The notes beneath the pieces were generated by a model that was given only the letters and a program-made list of their open reading frames with translations, was not told the origin of the DNA and searched no databases. Shown here piece after piece: positions 10,429 to 21,653 of a DNA stretch of 64,000 bases; positions within the stretch are counted from its first letter, which is position 1; the number at the start of each line of letters is the position of its first letter. Location of the stretch: contig SRSI01000050.1 in assembly GCA_005656395.1 (NCBI GenBank), forward strand, positions 1,922,001 through 1,986,000, written 5' to 3'. The position numbers and the translations under genes were made by a program. Source of the stretch: Strongyloides papillosus. Taxonomy: Eukaryota > Nematoda > Chromadorea > Rhabditida > Strongyloididae.

Positions 10429-10440
10429 ATCATAATTTGA

Positions 10441-11110
10441 AGTTATCTTTTGTATAATTTCCAATAAAATCTTCAGTATTGTTTATATATCATTTCCAGT
10501 AATAAAGTGTTTTTCGGTGAAACGTGCGTTTGTTTACAGTGAGGATATATGGATGTGTATGAATTTTTTTTCTCGTTTCTCCGATGACGGTCAGAGAATA
10601 TAGTGTAACTGTGAGTAATTGAAGACGTATTCACACTATTATTTTTATCAGAAGATTGCTTTTAGTTATCCGTTAATTTCTTCGTTATGTGGCGCAGCGC
10701 TTCACTCTAGTAACGTCTGTGAAAAAAAAACACAATGACATTTTACCACATTTTTTAGAGTGAAAAATTGGTGACGCGGCGGTGATTTTTCATGAAATAA
10801 AAAAGTCTTTTTTGTGGTTGGTTTAATAACGTAATTGAAAATTTGGAAATAGATATTTTGAGTATATTAATAGATATTATTTCCTATAATGGGGTTTTTT
10901 ATTATATAATCAACGAGTTTTCATGGTTATTTTAACCGAATAAATGCATATTTTTATATCATTTGAATAACAGTGGAGAATCTATCTCATGATAGAATCA
11001 AATTTCTATTTAGGTAGTGTAGAGATGAATCTGAAACCTACTGAAGATTCTACTTTGTTTTGTCTATAACAAAAACAAGTTTATTTGCAACAAAATTAAC
11101 AAAAAACAAA
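10441..11110. other. Histone spacer, nothing recognised
   Basis: Sequence between the H2B and H4-like genes. It is less AT-rich than most spacers here, with short GC-containing patches near 10570-10600 and 10680-10720. No open frame of useful length, tRNA or snRNA signature was recognised. Confidence 0.4.
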
Positions 11111-11116
11111 GCCCAA

Positions 11117-11134
11117 TGGCCATAAAGAGGGCCA
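11117..11134 (-). terminator. Degenerate histone stem-loop of the H4-like gene
   Basis: On the minus strand TGGCCCTCTTTATGGCCA lies 46 bases after the stop, preceded by ATCCCAC, as in the H2A and H2B elements. Read in the usual six-pair, four-base-loop form it carries one C-U mismatch (GGCCCU against AUGGCC). It could also fold as five pairs with an eight-base loop. Confidence 0.55.
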
Positions 11135-11180
11135 GTGGGATTATAATGATATTGAAAAACAAAATATTTAAGAAAAATAA

Positions 11181-11492
11181 TTAAACCCTGAAACCGTAAA
11201 GAGTTATTTCTCGTCTTTTTAAAGTATATACAACATCCTTAGCCGTAACAGTCTTTCTTTTAGCATGCTCATAGTATGTAATGGGATCATGGATGACATT
11301 TTTCAAGAAGGAATTAAGAATAGTACGGGTTTCCTCATAAGCGGATCTTGAGATGTGCTCTGCACCTACTCTACGGGCAAAACAGCGAATAACTGAGTTT
11401 GTGATTCCTCTAGTGTTATCATGAAGAACCTTACGATAGCAGTTTGCATCGTCTTTTCCATGTCCTTTACCTCCTTTACCACGGCCTGGCAT
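11181..11492 (-). CDS. Highly divergent histone H4 variant
   Basis: The gene encodes 103 residues, exactly H4 length including Met, and has no intron or premature stop. The start at 11492 ([10 protein letters not shown]) is chosen because a longer frame to 11546 would run across the TATA box at 11531-11537. The C-terminal part [14 protein letters not shown] is H4-like, and YEETR and LYGF are kept. Elsewhere it departs strongly from one of the most conserved proteins known. Tail residues K16-R17-H18 are N-C-Y, and GG at 13-14 is DD. V43 is A, K44 is E, R45 is H, and the C-terminal GG is RV. K5, K8, K12 and K20 remain. An H4 with less positive charge in the tail and at the L1 DNA contact would be expected to give less stable nucleosomes. 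It has its own TATA box and a near-normal histone stem-loop, arguing for an expressed gene; early decay cannot be excluded. Confidence 0.85.
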   Translation of the reverse strand: MPGRGKGGKGHGKDDANCYRKVLHDNTRGITNSVIRCFARRVGAEHISRSAYEETRTILNSFLKNVIHDPITYYEHAKRKTVTAKDVVYTLKRREITLYGFRV

Positions 11493-11530
11493 GATGATTT
11501 GATTAAAGTTCAAAAAACAACAATTAGAAT

Positions 11531-11537
11531 TATATAG
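11531..11537 (-). promoter_or_regulatory. TATA box of the H4-like gene
   Basis: The minus strand reads CTATATAA just upstream of the H4-like gene, ending about 39 bases before its ATG. A CGCGAC group lies next to it. Confidence 0.5.
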
Positions 11538-11588
11538 TCGCGACAACTGGTAAGGAGAGAAAAAATAATCCTCATTACATACACTTTT

Positions 11589-12041
11589 CTACATGATTTG
11601 ATGTGTAATAGGTATGTCTTTTATCACATTTTTGTGTATGGAAGGCGTGTCAAATATTTTTGGACTATAAAAGAGTCAGAATTTGATTTTCCTTACCACT
11701 CTTGTCTCGGACCAAAATGTCTAAATTTATTTCTAATACCTGTCGCCAAGGAGGGCTCCTTTCGAACAACTGCGATAGAAGGACAAGGGAATCGCGTCAC
11801 TGGTGGAGCTGTTAACAAAACTGTTTTAGCTGGTGGAGGAGCCATAAAACAAAGGGTTTCTATGTCCATCGGAGTTTTAATATCAAGTGTGTGCAAGAAG
11901 TGTGAGGCCTTGATGAATCTCTAACTTACAGGCGCTCCGTTCTTTGCTTCTGGTTAACAAGAATGGATTTTGATTAATGTTTGCTTGGAATCTGTGTCTT
12001 CCGCTGTATTGGATCCCCACTTGGAAATCATTTGCGGACAT
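11589..12041 (-). CDS. Possible small three-exon gene, unrecognised
   Basis: This stretch is less AT-rich than its surroundings and can be read on the minus strand as one protein of roughly 105 residues. The reading starts MSANDFQVGIQYSGRH at about 12041. A strong donor (GTAAGTTAG) near 11930 pairs with an acceptor after CTCCTCCACCAG near 11843, and a second donor (GTAAGG) follows near 11692. The 32-base second intron is shorter than the others in the window, which weakens the model. I do not recognise the product; no signal peptide or membrane span is seen. The reading could be chance. Confidence 0.22.
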
Positions 12042-12059
12042 CACCAAATCCGCCGTTCA

Positions 12060-13420
12060 TCAATGAATTGTATTTTTGGATTTGTCTCTTAAAATAATAT
12101 TGTATATAATATATTTGCTTTATCCCATAAACACTCTATGGGTTTACTTTTTTTTTATTTTGTATTACATGTTGTATATATTAACTAATCATTCAAAATA
12201 TCTATCACTCTCAAATTGTAAATTTTGATTGTACTATTATGGTCAAAAAATACATTTAATAAATGTTTTAAATTGTTTTTTATCATTTTTCCAAAATATT
12301 ACATACCAGGTCAACTAAATCTGTAAATGTGAGAAGTATTGCATATGAGATTTTCTATTTTCATTTAAATATTAGATGGTAGAATAGTTTATCTAGTGTA
12401 TGCCTTCTTGATTTCAATTTTTTCGGTGTAGCAATATCGGTATAGAGAAGAAGAAAGCACTTGTAATTCGAAAGTTTCTAAAGAAATTTCGCAATAGTTA
12501 AATCTTTTTATCATAAAAAACTCTTTAATCTGTCACATTGTTATGAATCGCAAAAACAAAGATGTGTCAACTCTAGATTAAAAACATTGCTTTACTTTCG
12601 GCAAGCGATTTTCTTCTATCTTTTACATAAAATTTACAACTTCAAAGGCTTAACAATAAAGCATGTTAGTAACAAATTGTTTGATTTTATATCAATAAAT
12701 GCCTATAAAATGAAATTTTATCCAATCTAATGATCAGAGAGAGACCCAGAGTTTTTTTGTTACTAACAACTAACTTTGATTTCTATACAGGTAAAAGGTT
12801 TTATAGAGTTACAGGTAAGCTTTTATTCAAATACCTATGTTGTGGTTTTTTGCTTAATTATCCAAGAAATGATGTAAGAAAGAGTAGATAAATTTCCACG
12901 CAATTTATTAGAAGTTGTATCAGTGTTGCACTTTTTTTAGTCTTTTTTACATGCACTTTGAACCAATTTAACTTCTTTTGATATATCTATCGCTTTAATT
13001 TCTGTAGAGTTATATTTTTCACATTGCACTTCTTTGTTGATATTTCAATGGAAGTCACTGTCAACTTTTGTGAATGAAAGTTGCATTGGTTTTACAGCTG
13101 ATGTTCCATAAGTTGTGGTTAATTTAACTGTTAGAGTATTTTATATCTAACTATTATGATTTTATAAAATTTGTTCTTATATGAATTTTAACTGTTGAGA
13201 AAGTTCAATTATACACGTTGAGATCAATGTACAAGTCTGAGGTTATCATTTTTATGTGTTTCAACTACTTATTTTATCATTTACATAAATTAGGAGAGTA
13301 TTAGCCTTTTCATCGATGTGAATTAGGTGACTATTACATCATTAACTATTTGGTTACTTAGCTACATTCCAAAGGCTCCACTATATCTCTTTCTTTTAAA
13401 TAGGTTTCTTGTTTTAAATT
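12060..13420. other. Long spacer upstream of the innexin gene
   Basis: No gene recognised. A short stretch at about 12791-12814 is bounded by a good acceptor (CTATACAG) and a donor (CAGGTAAGC) and could be a non-coding first exon of the innexin transcript, but nothing proves it. Confidence 0.3.
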
Positions 13421-13444
13421 TTACTAATTGTAGTTTTCAGAAAC

Positions 13445-14620
13445 ATGCTACCAATTCCACTTTTGGCTGATACAATAAAAGGATGGTTTGACACAACATC
13501 ATTTGACGATCCAGTCGACAGATTAAATTATTTAATCACTGCCTCCATTCTTGGATTTTTCGCTACTATGGTTTCTGCCAAACAATATATCGGCAAACCA
13601 ATACAATGCATAGTACCTAAAGAATTTAGTAAAGGATGGGAACAATATGCTGAAGATTACTGTTTCGTTCAAAATACCTTCTATGTCCCTTTTAATGAAA
13701 CAATACCAGAGGATTATGATGAACGTCGCCAAAAAGAGATAGGATATTACCAATGGGTTCCTATTGTTTTGGTCATACAAACTGTACTCTTTTTTACTCC
13801 AAGTTTAATATGGAAAAACTTTAATTCATATTCAGGAGTTGATCTAAATACTGTTATTACGGATGGATTGGCTTTAAGGAAACTTCCACCTTCTGCGAGA
13901 GAAGAAACTAGTTTTAAGTTGAAAAATTACATAGCTGATTGTGTTGAATTTAGTGATACCTACAAAATGTTCCGTGTTGGATGTCTTAATTCTGGAAAAT
14001 GTCATGGAAGATACATGGCGACACTTTATTTATTTGTTAAATTCTTGTACTTATTGAATATACTTGGACAATTTATGCTCCTTAATAGTTTCCTTGGTGA
14101 TTACTATTCAATGTGGGGTTGGAAAGCAATTCAATTTTTATGGTTTGGTAAAGAATGGCATACTTCTCATGTTTTTCCAAGAGTAACATTTTGTGATTTT
14201 GATGTCAGAGGTTTAGGTGACATCCGTCGTTTCACGGTTCAATGTGTCTTAATGATAAACTTATTCAATGAGAAGATTTACCTCTTTCTTTGGTTTTGGT
14301 TTTTCCTTGTTGGCATCACAACTACTATTAACTTTTTCTACTGCCTAATTCAGTTTGTTTCACATTCTCGTCGACATTCTGCTATCAAGTACCTCATAAA
14401 ACACATGAATAGAAATCTGGATCCATATGAATTTAATATTGCCCTAAAGTATTTCACAGCTGATGGACTTAAACCAGATGGATTTTTAATTATTAAATTT
14501 CTTGAAAGAAATGCAGGAGCCATTGTTGCTAGAGAGATTACTCAAAAGCTCTTTGAAGATTATTTGACCGTTAGAAAGGATGATTTCAAAAAGAAATACG
14601 TTAATTCTTTGTTTAATTAG
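13445..14620 (+). CDS. Innexin gap-junction protein
   Basis: A single coding exon gives 391 residues of an innexin, the invertebrate protein that forms gap-junction channels between cells. The family signature YYQWVP is at about residues 101-106, at the start of the second membrane span. Four spans are visible at about 26-48, 103-123, 198-218 and 277-305. The first extracellular loop has two cysteines (C-X16-C at about 55-72) and the second has two more (near 253 and 269), which is the innexin pattern. The N-terminus is cytoplasmic and short, the C-terminal tail charged. A TTTTCAG acceptor lies four bases before the ATG, so the mRNA is probably trans-spliced. Which innexin orthologue it is cannot be told by eye. 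Confidence 0.95.
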   Translation: MLPIPLLADTIKGWFDTTSFDDPVDRLNYLITASILGFFATMVSAKQYIGKPIQCIVPKEFSKGWEQYAEDYCFVQNTFYVPFNETIPEDYDERRQKEIGYYQWVPIVLVIQTVLFFTPSLIWKNFNSYSGVDLNTVITDGLALRKLPPSAREETSFKLKNYIADCVEFSDTYKMFRVGCLNSGKCHGRYMATLYLFVKFLYLLNILGQFMLLNSFLGDYYSMWGWKAIQFLWFGKEWHTSHVFPRVTFCDFDVRGLGDIRRFTVQCVLMINLFNEKIYLFLWFWFFLVGITTTINFFYCLIQFVSHSRRHSAIKYLIKHMNRNLDPYEFNIALKYFTADGLKPDGFLIIKFLERNAGAIVAREITQKLFEDYLTVRKDDFKKKYVNSLFN

Positions 14621-14919
14621 AATTGTTCCCAAAAGAAGTTATTTTGATGACATAATTATAGATAACTGATCATTAATTGAAAAAATACTTAGATTATTTT
14701 TTGTTCTATTCACTTTTCTTGTTTTTATAAGTTTTTTTAATAAATATAATTTTACTGGTAAAAATTATTCTTTTTTGACACCAATTACTTGTTATTAGTG
14801 ATTTATTTTTACGGAACTTGGAAAATCAGATTGGTTTCTTCTTTAAACTTAAAATATTTTAATCCCTGATATAATCGGAAGTAGGTGAAATATATCTAGA
14901 CAATTCACGTTACTATCTA

Positions 14920-15195
14920 GAATGGTTATGTTTTTATAATGCTTTTGGTCTTACTTTCATATTTAATTTAAACAGTTTTTTTTGAAGAAATGGAATTCGT
15001 TTATGTGCGTTGAGTATAGAATTAATTGGATTGTGATTATTGATTCCTGGGTTTCTTAAGATAAAATGTGTTTAAAATGTAGTATCTCCCCCGTATACAA
15101 CATACCTGATCTAGATATGCTTTTCTATACTCGGTGGGCCATTTTAAACACTATCTTTAACAAACATCCCAGATAAATCTTCCCCTATTATAATG
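14920..15195 (+). repeat. Left arm of a long inverted repeat
   Basis: About 275 bases that return as reverse complement at 15996-16279 with an estimated 80 percent or more identity by eye. Shared words include AATGGTTATGTTTTTATAATGC at the outer end, broken here for length, ATTCCTGGGTTTCTT in the middle, and ATAAATCTTCCC near the inner end. Confidence 0.75.
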
Positions 15196-15995
15196 TTTAT
15201 TATTTTACAAAATCTAAAATTAATACTTTAAAAATAAATAATTAATTATTGTATTGTACAATAAAAAGGTGTGCATTATACAAAACCATTATTAATAATA
15301 TAGAGATTTAATTTCGAAATATTTTATGTCCACTTTTAAATTAAATTGTATTCAAAAAGTTTTCCACATATTATAATTTCAATAAATTAAATTTTAGAGT
15401 AATAAAACTTATACGAATATTAAAATGATTGATAATTACAGACATAAACTTTTAAACATTTTACTATTACATAATATAGTTGATAGAAATTATAAGATCT
15501 CTACAGATTAGAAATAATTAATTTTCAAACTATGTCATATATTGATAAAACAACATAAACATAGAATTGATATGCGAAATATCTAAGGAACATTAAACAT
15601 TTGGGAATGAAATAATGATATTGATGACCATATGAAGAAATTAAAATTCCCTCAAAAAAAGGTATTAAAAAAATGACAAATTAACTTATTCTTTTTTGAA
15701 AGTAAAAAATACTAATTGTTATACTAGTTTTTGACTTCATTGTAAAAATAAGATGTTATATTTTAAGAATTTTTTTAAAAAAAAATTACAAAATTAAGTA
15801 GTGTACTTAATTAGAAAATTTACTGCATTTATTCCTAATCAAAGTGATACATATTTTATAACCAACTTTATGATTTTTTATAAGTGATTTTACAATATAA
15901 AAAAATTAATTATGATAACGCGAATTTATTATAAGACAAAAATTCATTAAATAAGGTTTAGATCATTTTGATTTTTTTGTTCGATATATACAGAC
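15196..15995. other. Spacer of the inverted repeat
   Basis: 800 bases of AT-rich DNA between the arms. No frame of useful length and no transposase-like motif was seen. Confidence 0.5.
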
Positions 15996-16279
15996 GTTAT
16001 AATAGGGAAGATTTATTTGGCATGTTTATTAAAGATTGTGTTTGAAACGGAGTACTGACTATAGAAAAGCATGACTAGATCATGTATGTGTATATATATA
16101 CGGATAAGATATTACATTTTTAACAACTTTTATCTGAAGAAACCCAGGAACCAATAACCACAACCCAATTCGTTCTATACTCGGTTAGTACTCATGAAAC
16201 GGATTCCGTTTCTTCAAAAAAAATGTTTATATTAAATATGAAAGTAAAACCAAAAGCATTATAAAAACATAACCATTCT
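15996..16279 (-). repeat. Right arm of the long inverted repeat
   Basis: Reverse complement of 14920-15195. With the spacer, the whole unit (14920-16279) has the form of a non-autonomous transposon with long terminal inverted repeats, or of an inverted duplication. Transcription through it would give a hairpin RNA with a stem of about 275 pairs. Confidence 0.75.
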
Positions 16280-17963
16280 GGATAAAAACGTAAAAACACA
16301 GCCAGCTACATATAAAGTATAAAGATTTCAATTAGTCATTTTTCAATCAATTCTAGAAAGTAATGTGGGTGTAAAATAAAATTTGAATTTTGATTATTAT
16401 AAATGGTAATTTTCGTCATTAGCAATTGTAGTATACTGATATTAAAATAAATTCCCCAATCAGGAAAATATTGGAATCAAAAAAATCTATATTTTAAAGA
16501 TAAGGTATCAGATCACTCTACTAAACGTTTTAAAATACATAAAAGTTTGTTTGAAAAATAGTTAATAAATAACAAAAATCTTTTTACATGTCTAATGATA
16601 AAGTTAAGAGATTAGAATCTATCTCTTTTAGCATTGCTTTCAGAAACTTTGACAATTCCTTCTTTACTTTTATCCTCTTTTCTAAAAATTAAAACAAACA
16701 ACTACTAAAAATAACTACAGTCAAAGAACTTACTAAATCTTTTTGCATTATTAAGTTGATCCAAATTAATTAAAGCCATTTTTTTATTAATTGATATCAC
16801 GAAAGCAACCTTCTACAGAATTTTTAATATGAATTATGCTTTACCAGCTTAAACAATAAATGGAATTGATCCTTAAAGAAGGTTTCTTTAACCCATTCCA
16901 ACCTTTACAACAAGTAATCCTTTACCAGCTTCAGATACGGAAACTCCAAATGTTGAAATGAATGTTCCTAACCAATAATCTTTATATATCTTCAAGACTT
17001 TATCTTTTATATCTTTAATTGTATTATATTGGATTCCTTTGAATAGTTATCTTCAAAAACAATTTTAATTGAAAAATATTTTCAAAATCTAAGGTTCTCT
17101 TTTGGTAATTATAGAAACCTACATGCGTTTTAATTTGATCATTTAGGTAGAAAGTTAAATTTTTAAAGAATAAAAGAAATTTAAATATTATAATCTTTTG
17201 TTTTTCAGATAAATCGTGTTAGTAACATGTATTTCGATGTGTTTGGAAATGCACTAATTATTGGTAGCTGATTTTCATTTGCATACGTGCTTATCAAATA
17301 TCATGTAATGAAATATGTATCCTTATAGAAGTCGCTTTCCTATTCAGATAAATATTTGATAATAAATAACCATATTAAACAATCGAGAACAGTTTTAAAA
17401 ATTTTCATATCTATTCCAATCGAATTATACATAATTCAAATTTAATTTGATCTTTATCTAATAGAATTTAATTATCTATGGTAAAATTTTTCTGAAATTG
17501 GTGTGAAATCTTTATTTTGCGAAAACTTTAGAAAATTGTTACTTTTATAAGCATCAGATCATGTCAATAGTATTGGATAACATTATTTCAAAATTTAAAT
17601 TATAATTGTAAAAAATTGTTTTTCAAAATATCAGAGTAGTTCAACAAATTTTTGCATCTGATAAAAATTGAAAAATGTAAAAGACCCCTAATTCTAAAGT
17701 TAAAAAAATTTGAATTTTATAAGTGTGACAAGTCATCAGTTTATCACCTCAATTATTGTTCCATTTCTTCTTTCTTATGCATTTTAATGTAGAATTATAA
17801 CATGATTAGTTCAAAATTTAAAATTTTTGAATATAAAATTCTATTAATAATGAATTTTTGAATAATTATTCTAAAAATTTGAAAATAATACACTGTTATA
17901 TTAAAATTTCATATGAAAAAAATTATGATATAACGAGTAGATTTTTTACACAAATCACCTACA
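16280..17963. other. Spacer upstream of the phosphatase gene
   Basis: No gene supported. On the minus strand, two short protein-like fragments appear at about 16588-16779 and 16880-17010, with a splice-like donor and acceptor between parts of the first. They do not join into one frame and may be relics of a gene. Confidence 0.3.
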
Positions 17964-20900
17964 ATGCTTCTAAAGTTATATTGGTTGGGTACTGCTGTGG
18001 CTCTGATGCTACTATCATTTCAGCCTCAAGAAGTACATGGTAGCGAGCTGTTTCCCTATGTTACTAAGGATATAAATGCAACAACATTCCCGGTTAATCT
18101 AAATGCAACAACTAATTCTGATATGGTACTTGTAAAATGCCCGGATTATAAGTATATTCATAAACCTCCTAGTGGTTCGTTCACGGCTAATCTTGACTAT
18201 TTCAAACAAAATGGTGCACTTCAGAATGACCAACACTTGTTTGCATGGGTACCTATGTCAAGACAGTCAACGGATCGAACAAATATTACTTGTGGTGAAA
18301 TTGATGTCCAAATTGGCGAAGAATCATTTATAAAAAAGAAATGGATTTTTAATGTTATATGGGAAAATACTACTGGAAGTGAAAACATCCTGACACGAGA
18401 ACATAAAACTAATGACGTTCCAGCAAAACATCCAAAGTGTGATTTACAATATGGAAATCCCATAATTTTCAGTAGCAAGAAGGAAGGTGGCTTCTCATTT
18501 ATTAATGACCATAAGAACTTACCCGGTCCTTATGCTAATCAAACGTATTTTTATTTTATAAAACCGAGTGAAAACGAAAGGATTAAAGAGCCATGCGGAA
18601 TAATGCAGATTTACGGTGATGATCCAGAAATTAAATTACCAAATCATAAGCCTACTTCTAACATACAGGAATTGAACAAAACAAATGTAATTAAATTGGC
18701 TATAACAGGTCAACAAAGTATTGATGTAGTGCTTGATATGCGTGGAGATCTAAAATATTATCGGGGAGAAAAAATAATTTTAACAAAAATGAAATATGTT
18801 GAAAAAGGACTTCAATTTATTGAAAACTCAAATACATTAATAACATCAAATTTTTCTATAAATGGATACGAAATAGTAAAATTAACGTATTATGCTCCAT
18901 ATTATGATCGGGATGTTGAAATAACAGAAAGATACTACTTCGCTCCTTCCTCAAACGACCTTACAATAAATGAAAAAACTGTAGAGTACTTTACAAACGA
19001 GGCATCTAGAAAACCAAACTGCCCTCTTTTTTATTTGAATATTGGCTATCTCTACAAATTCAAACATAATGAAACTGAAAAAGATTATAGTAATTTGACT
19101 CCTATTGGTACTATAAAAGAAATTTCTAGTAAGACTGAATCACATATATTTTTTAAAGGAATAGAAGATCCCCACTTAACAATAAAATGTTTCTATAAGA
19201 CTCCAGATGGCAATATTACAACCATCACAGAGTTTATTGATAAGGATATGGTTGCTAAGAATGAAGAAAATAGAAGATTAAAAGAATTGGAGGAAGAAAG
19301 ACAAAGAAACCAAACTCAACAATCACAAATGGATGCATTTAAAAAAGATATGGAAGAAGAGAAAGAGAAGGATAGTAAAAAAATTCGGGATGAAAAGAAA
19401 AAGATTGAAGAAAAATTAAAGGAGAGCAATATGTCTTTATTTCAAAAGCTGTCGGACAAAGTTGGAAAGGGTAACGCTATCTTTTTAGTTGCTGCACTCA
19501 TCCTTTTTATCCTAATTATCTTGGCTGTTTTAATAGTATTTGTCTACAAAAAATGGTTGAGTCCATACCTTATAATGTTGAAACAAAAGAGAAAGTACCC
19601 GAATGTCTATGTCTTCTGGGATACTCTAACAAGCCAGCCATTTGACAATTATTGCAAGGCTATTAAAGAGAAAAAGTACTTGTCAAATAAGGTCTTAAAT
19701 CAGATTGTTGTCAAAAAAATGGAAGGAGGTGAAGAAGTCGACGTTGGAGTTAGTCATCTTTTTGATCAGACATTAGTCAAGTGCTACAGAAGGTTTCCCA
19801 GAAAGATCAAAGCTCACTATATCTACACTGATATAGAAAAAAGAAAATATATACTTTCTGACGTATGTTTATAAATTTGAATACCATAATTCTATCATTT
19901 TAGGGTCTAACAAAGGATACTCAATCTACTTTCTGGCAAATGGTTTATGAGGAGGATATTGGTACAATAGTCGCTATAATCTACGACACAAAATCCTTAG
20001 ATGCTGATGAATATCCAGATGATGTCTATTGGAAATGGAAAACGAAGAAGCGCGTTTTTGGAAAAGTCATCGTTACGCGCTTGGAGGAGATCAAAGTAAA
20101 TGCTCTTTTTGTCACAGGACAGAAGATATTGTTGGAAAAAGATGGAGGCGAAACAAAAAATTTGGAAATATATCATGTTTCTAATTGGAAAGAAAATGAT
20201 ATACCTCAGTCGGATCTCCAATTCGTCAACATGTATCAAGAGATTATTAAGGATTCGCAAAAAAAGAACATACTCATCCATTCACCAGAAGGAACTGGAG
20301 CTCGTGTATACATGTTCACCTACTTCGCATGTATATACGATGCTTTGAAAACTGACAACGACACCGATTGCCCTTTGAAAATTATTAAGATGATGCGCGA
20401 ACAACGTTACGGAGGAAATATTGTTCCATACGAGTTTGCATATGTCATTAAGGCACTCGTCACAAACTTCTTCAACAACAAGATTCTGGTGGATTTCTCA
20501 AGTCGCCGTGCTGATTTCTACTCAAGCTACGATACCTACTTCTACGACTATCTAAGAAGACAAGCTAAGATGGATGAGAATGTAAAAAAGTTCTTGGATT
20601 TTGTCAATATTGTTGACGAAGGAAAAATATATGAGTATAAATCTGTCTTTGACACTCTTGGAAGAATGGATCCTGATATACTCCCTGAATACTCCAAAAG
20701 ATTCCAGAATGCAGTCAAAAATCACAAGGAGGGTAAAGACAAGAAGAGATTCCGCTATAGTGATATTCCATGCATCGATGCAAACGGGATAACTATTAAT
20801 GGAAAACCCGAGGATGATAAAGAGAGTTTCATCCATGCCAACAAATTCGAATACAAGACCGTCAACGGCACAAGAAAATTGATCTTATGCCAGGTAGGAT

Positions 20901-21653
20901 TTTAACATTAATATCATTAATACTTACTTTTTTTAGGCACCAACTGAGGAAACGAGTGACGATATGCTTGACATGATTCTAAGATACAAAGTATCTCTTA
21001 TTGTTATCTTAGTCAAGCCTGAAGAAGCTAATGGTCCTCAAAAGAAATGGGTCCCTTACTATCCTACAAAACACTACGAGCTCGATACTCCGAATTTCAC
21101 TCTTTCAAGAATAATGTTAAATAAATTGGATGAAAATTTTATCGTTGAATCAAGATATCAAGTTAGAAGTAAAAAAACTAATGAAGCAGTAGCCTTCAAC
21201 ATTCTTCACTACCAAGCATGGCCTGATACTAGTAAGTTTAAATAATGAACAATATTTTTATTAATCATTCTTCTTTTAGGTATCCCATCCGAACACAAGA
21301 GTGTCTACGGGCTATATAAGAAAATCGTCAGTCTTCGTACTGATGATTATGTAGCTATACATTGTAGTGCAGGGATTGGAAGAACTGGAACCCTAGCACT
21401 AATAATGTACCTGATTGATACCATTAACTATTTCCCGACCTTCGATCCAATTACAAGATTGAAGTGTCTAAGGGAACATAGGTATCTAGCTATTCAAAAA
21501 CACAATCAATTCGTCTTTGCTCTTCTGGTTGTCTTTGAGCACTACAAGAAAGAAATTGATGAGATGGACGATGGTGCTTATGAAAGATTTTTAGCTATAG
21601 CCGAAAATCTTTTCAATAAAGAGAAAAAACGTCAAGAGAAAACAAAAGAATAA
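17964..21653 (+). CDS. Receptor-type protein tyrosine phosphatase, tandem domains
   Basis: Four exons (17964-19862, 19904-20893, 20937-21231, 21280-21653) with introns of 41-48 bases give 1185 residues. A signal peptide (1-26) leads an extracellular part of about 400 residues with several N-glycosylation sites and no domain I can name. A charged, coiled-coil-like stretch follows at about 430-500, then one membrane span at about 503-528. Inside are two PTP domains. The first has IHSPEGTGARV where HCSAGxGRTG is expected (about residue 755), so the catalytic Cys and Arg are lost, and no WPD loop is seen. The second has WPDTS and an intact HCSAGIGRTG (21360-21389), and ends in a basic tail. In most receptor PTPs the membrane-proximal domain is the active one; here it is the distal one. 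The enzyme should remove phosphate from tyrosines of membrane-near proteins. Confidence 0.9.

Noticed and set aside
16588..17010. Two protein-like fragments on the minus strand (MALINLDQLNNAKRF and KDYWLGTFISTFGVS).
   Set aside because: They cannot be joined in one frame without stops, and no family was recognised. They may be relics, but support is too weak for a gene.
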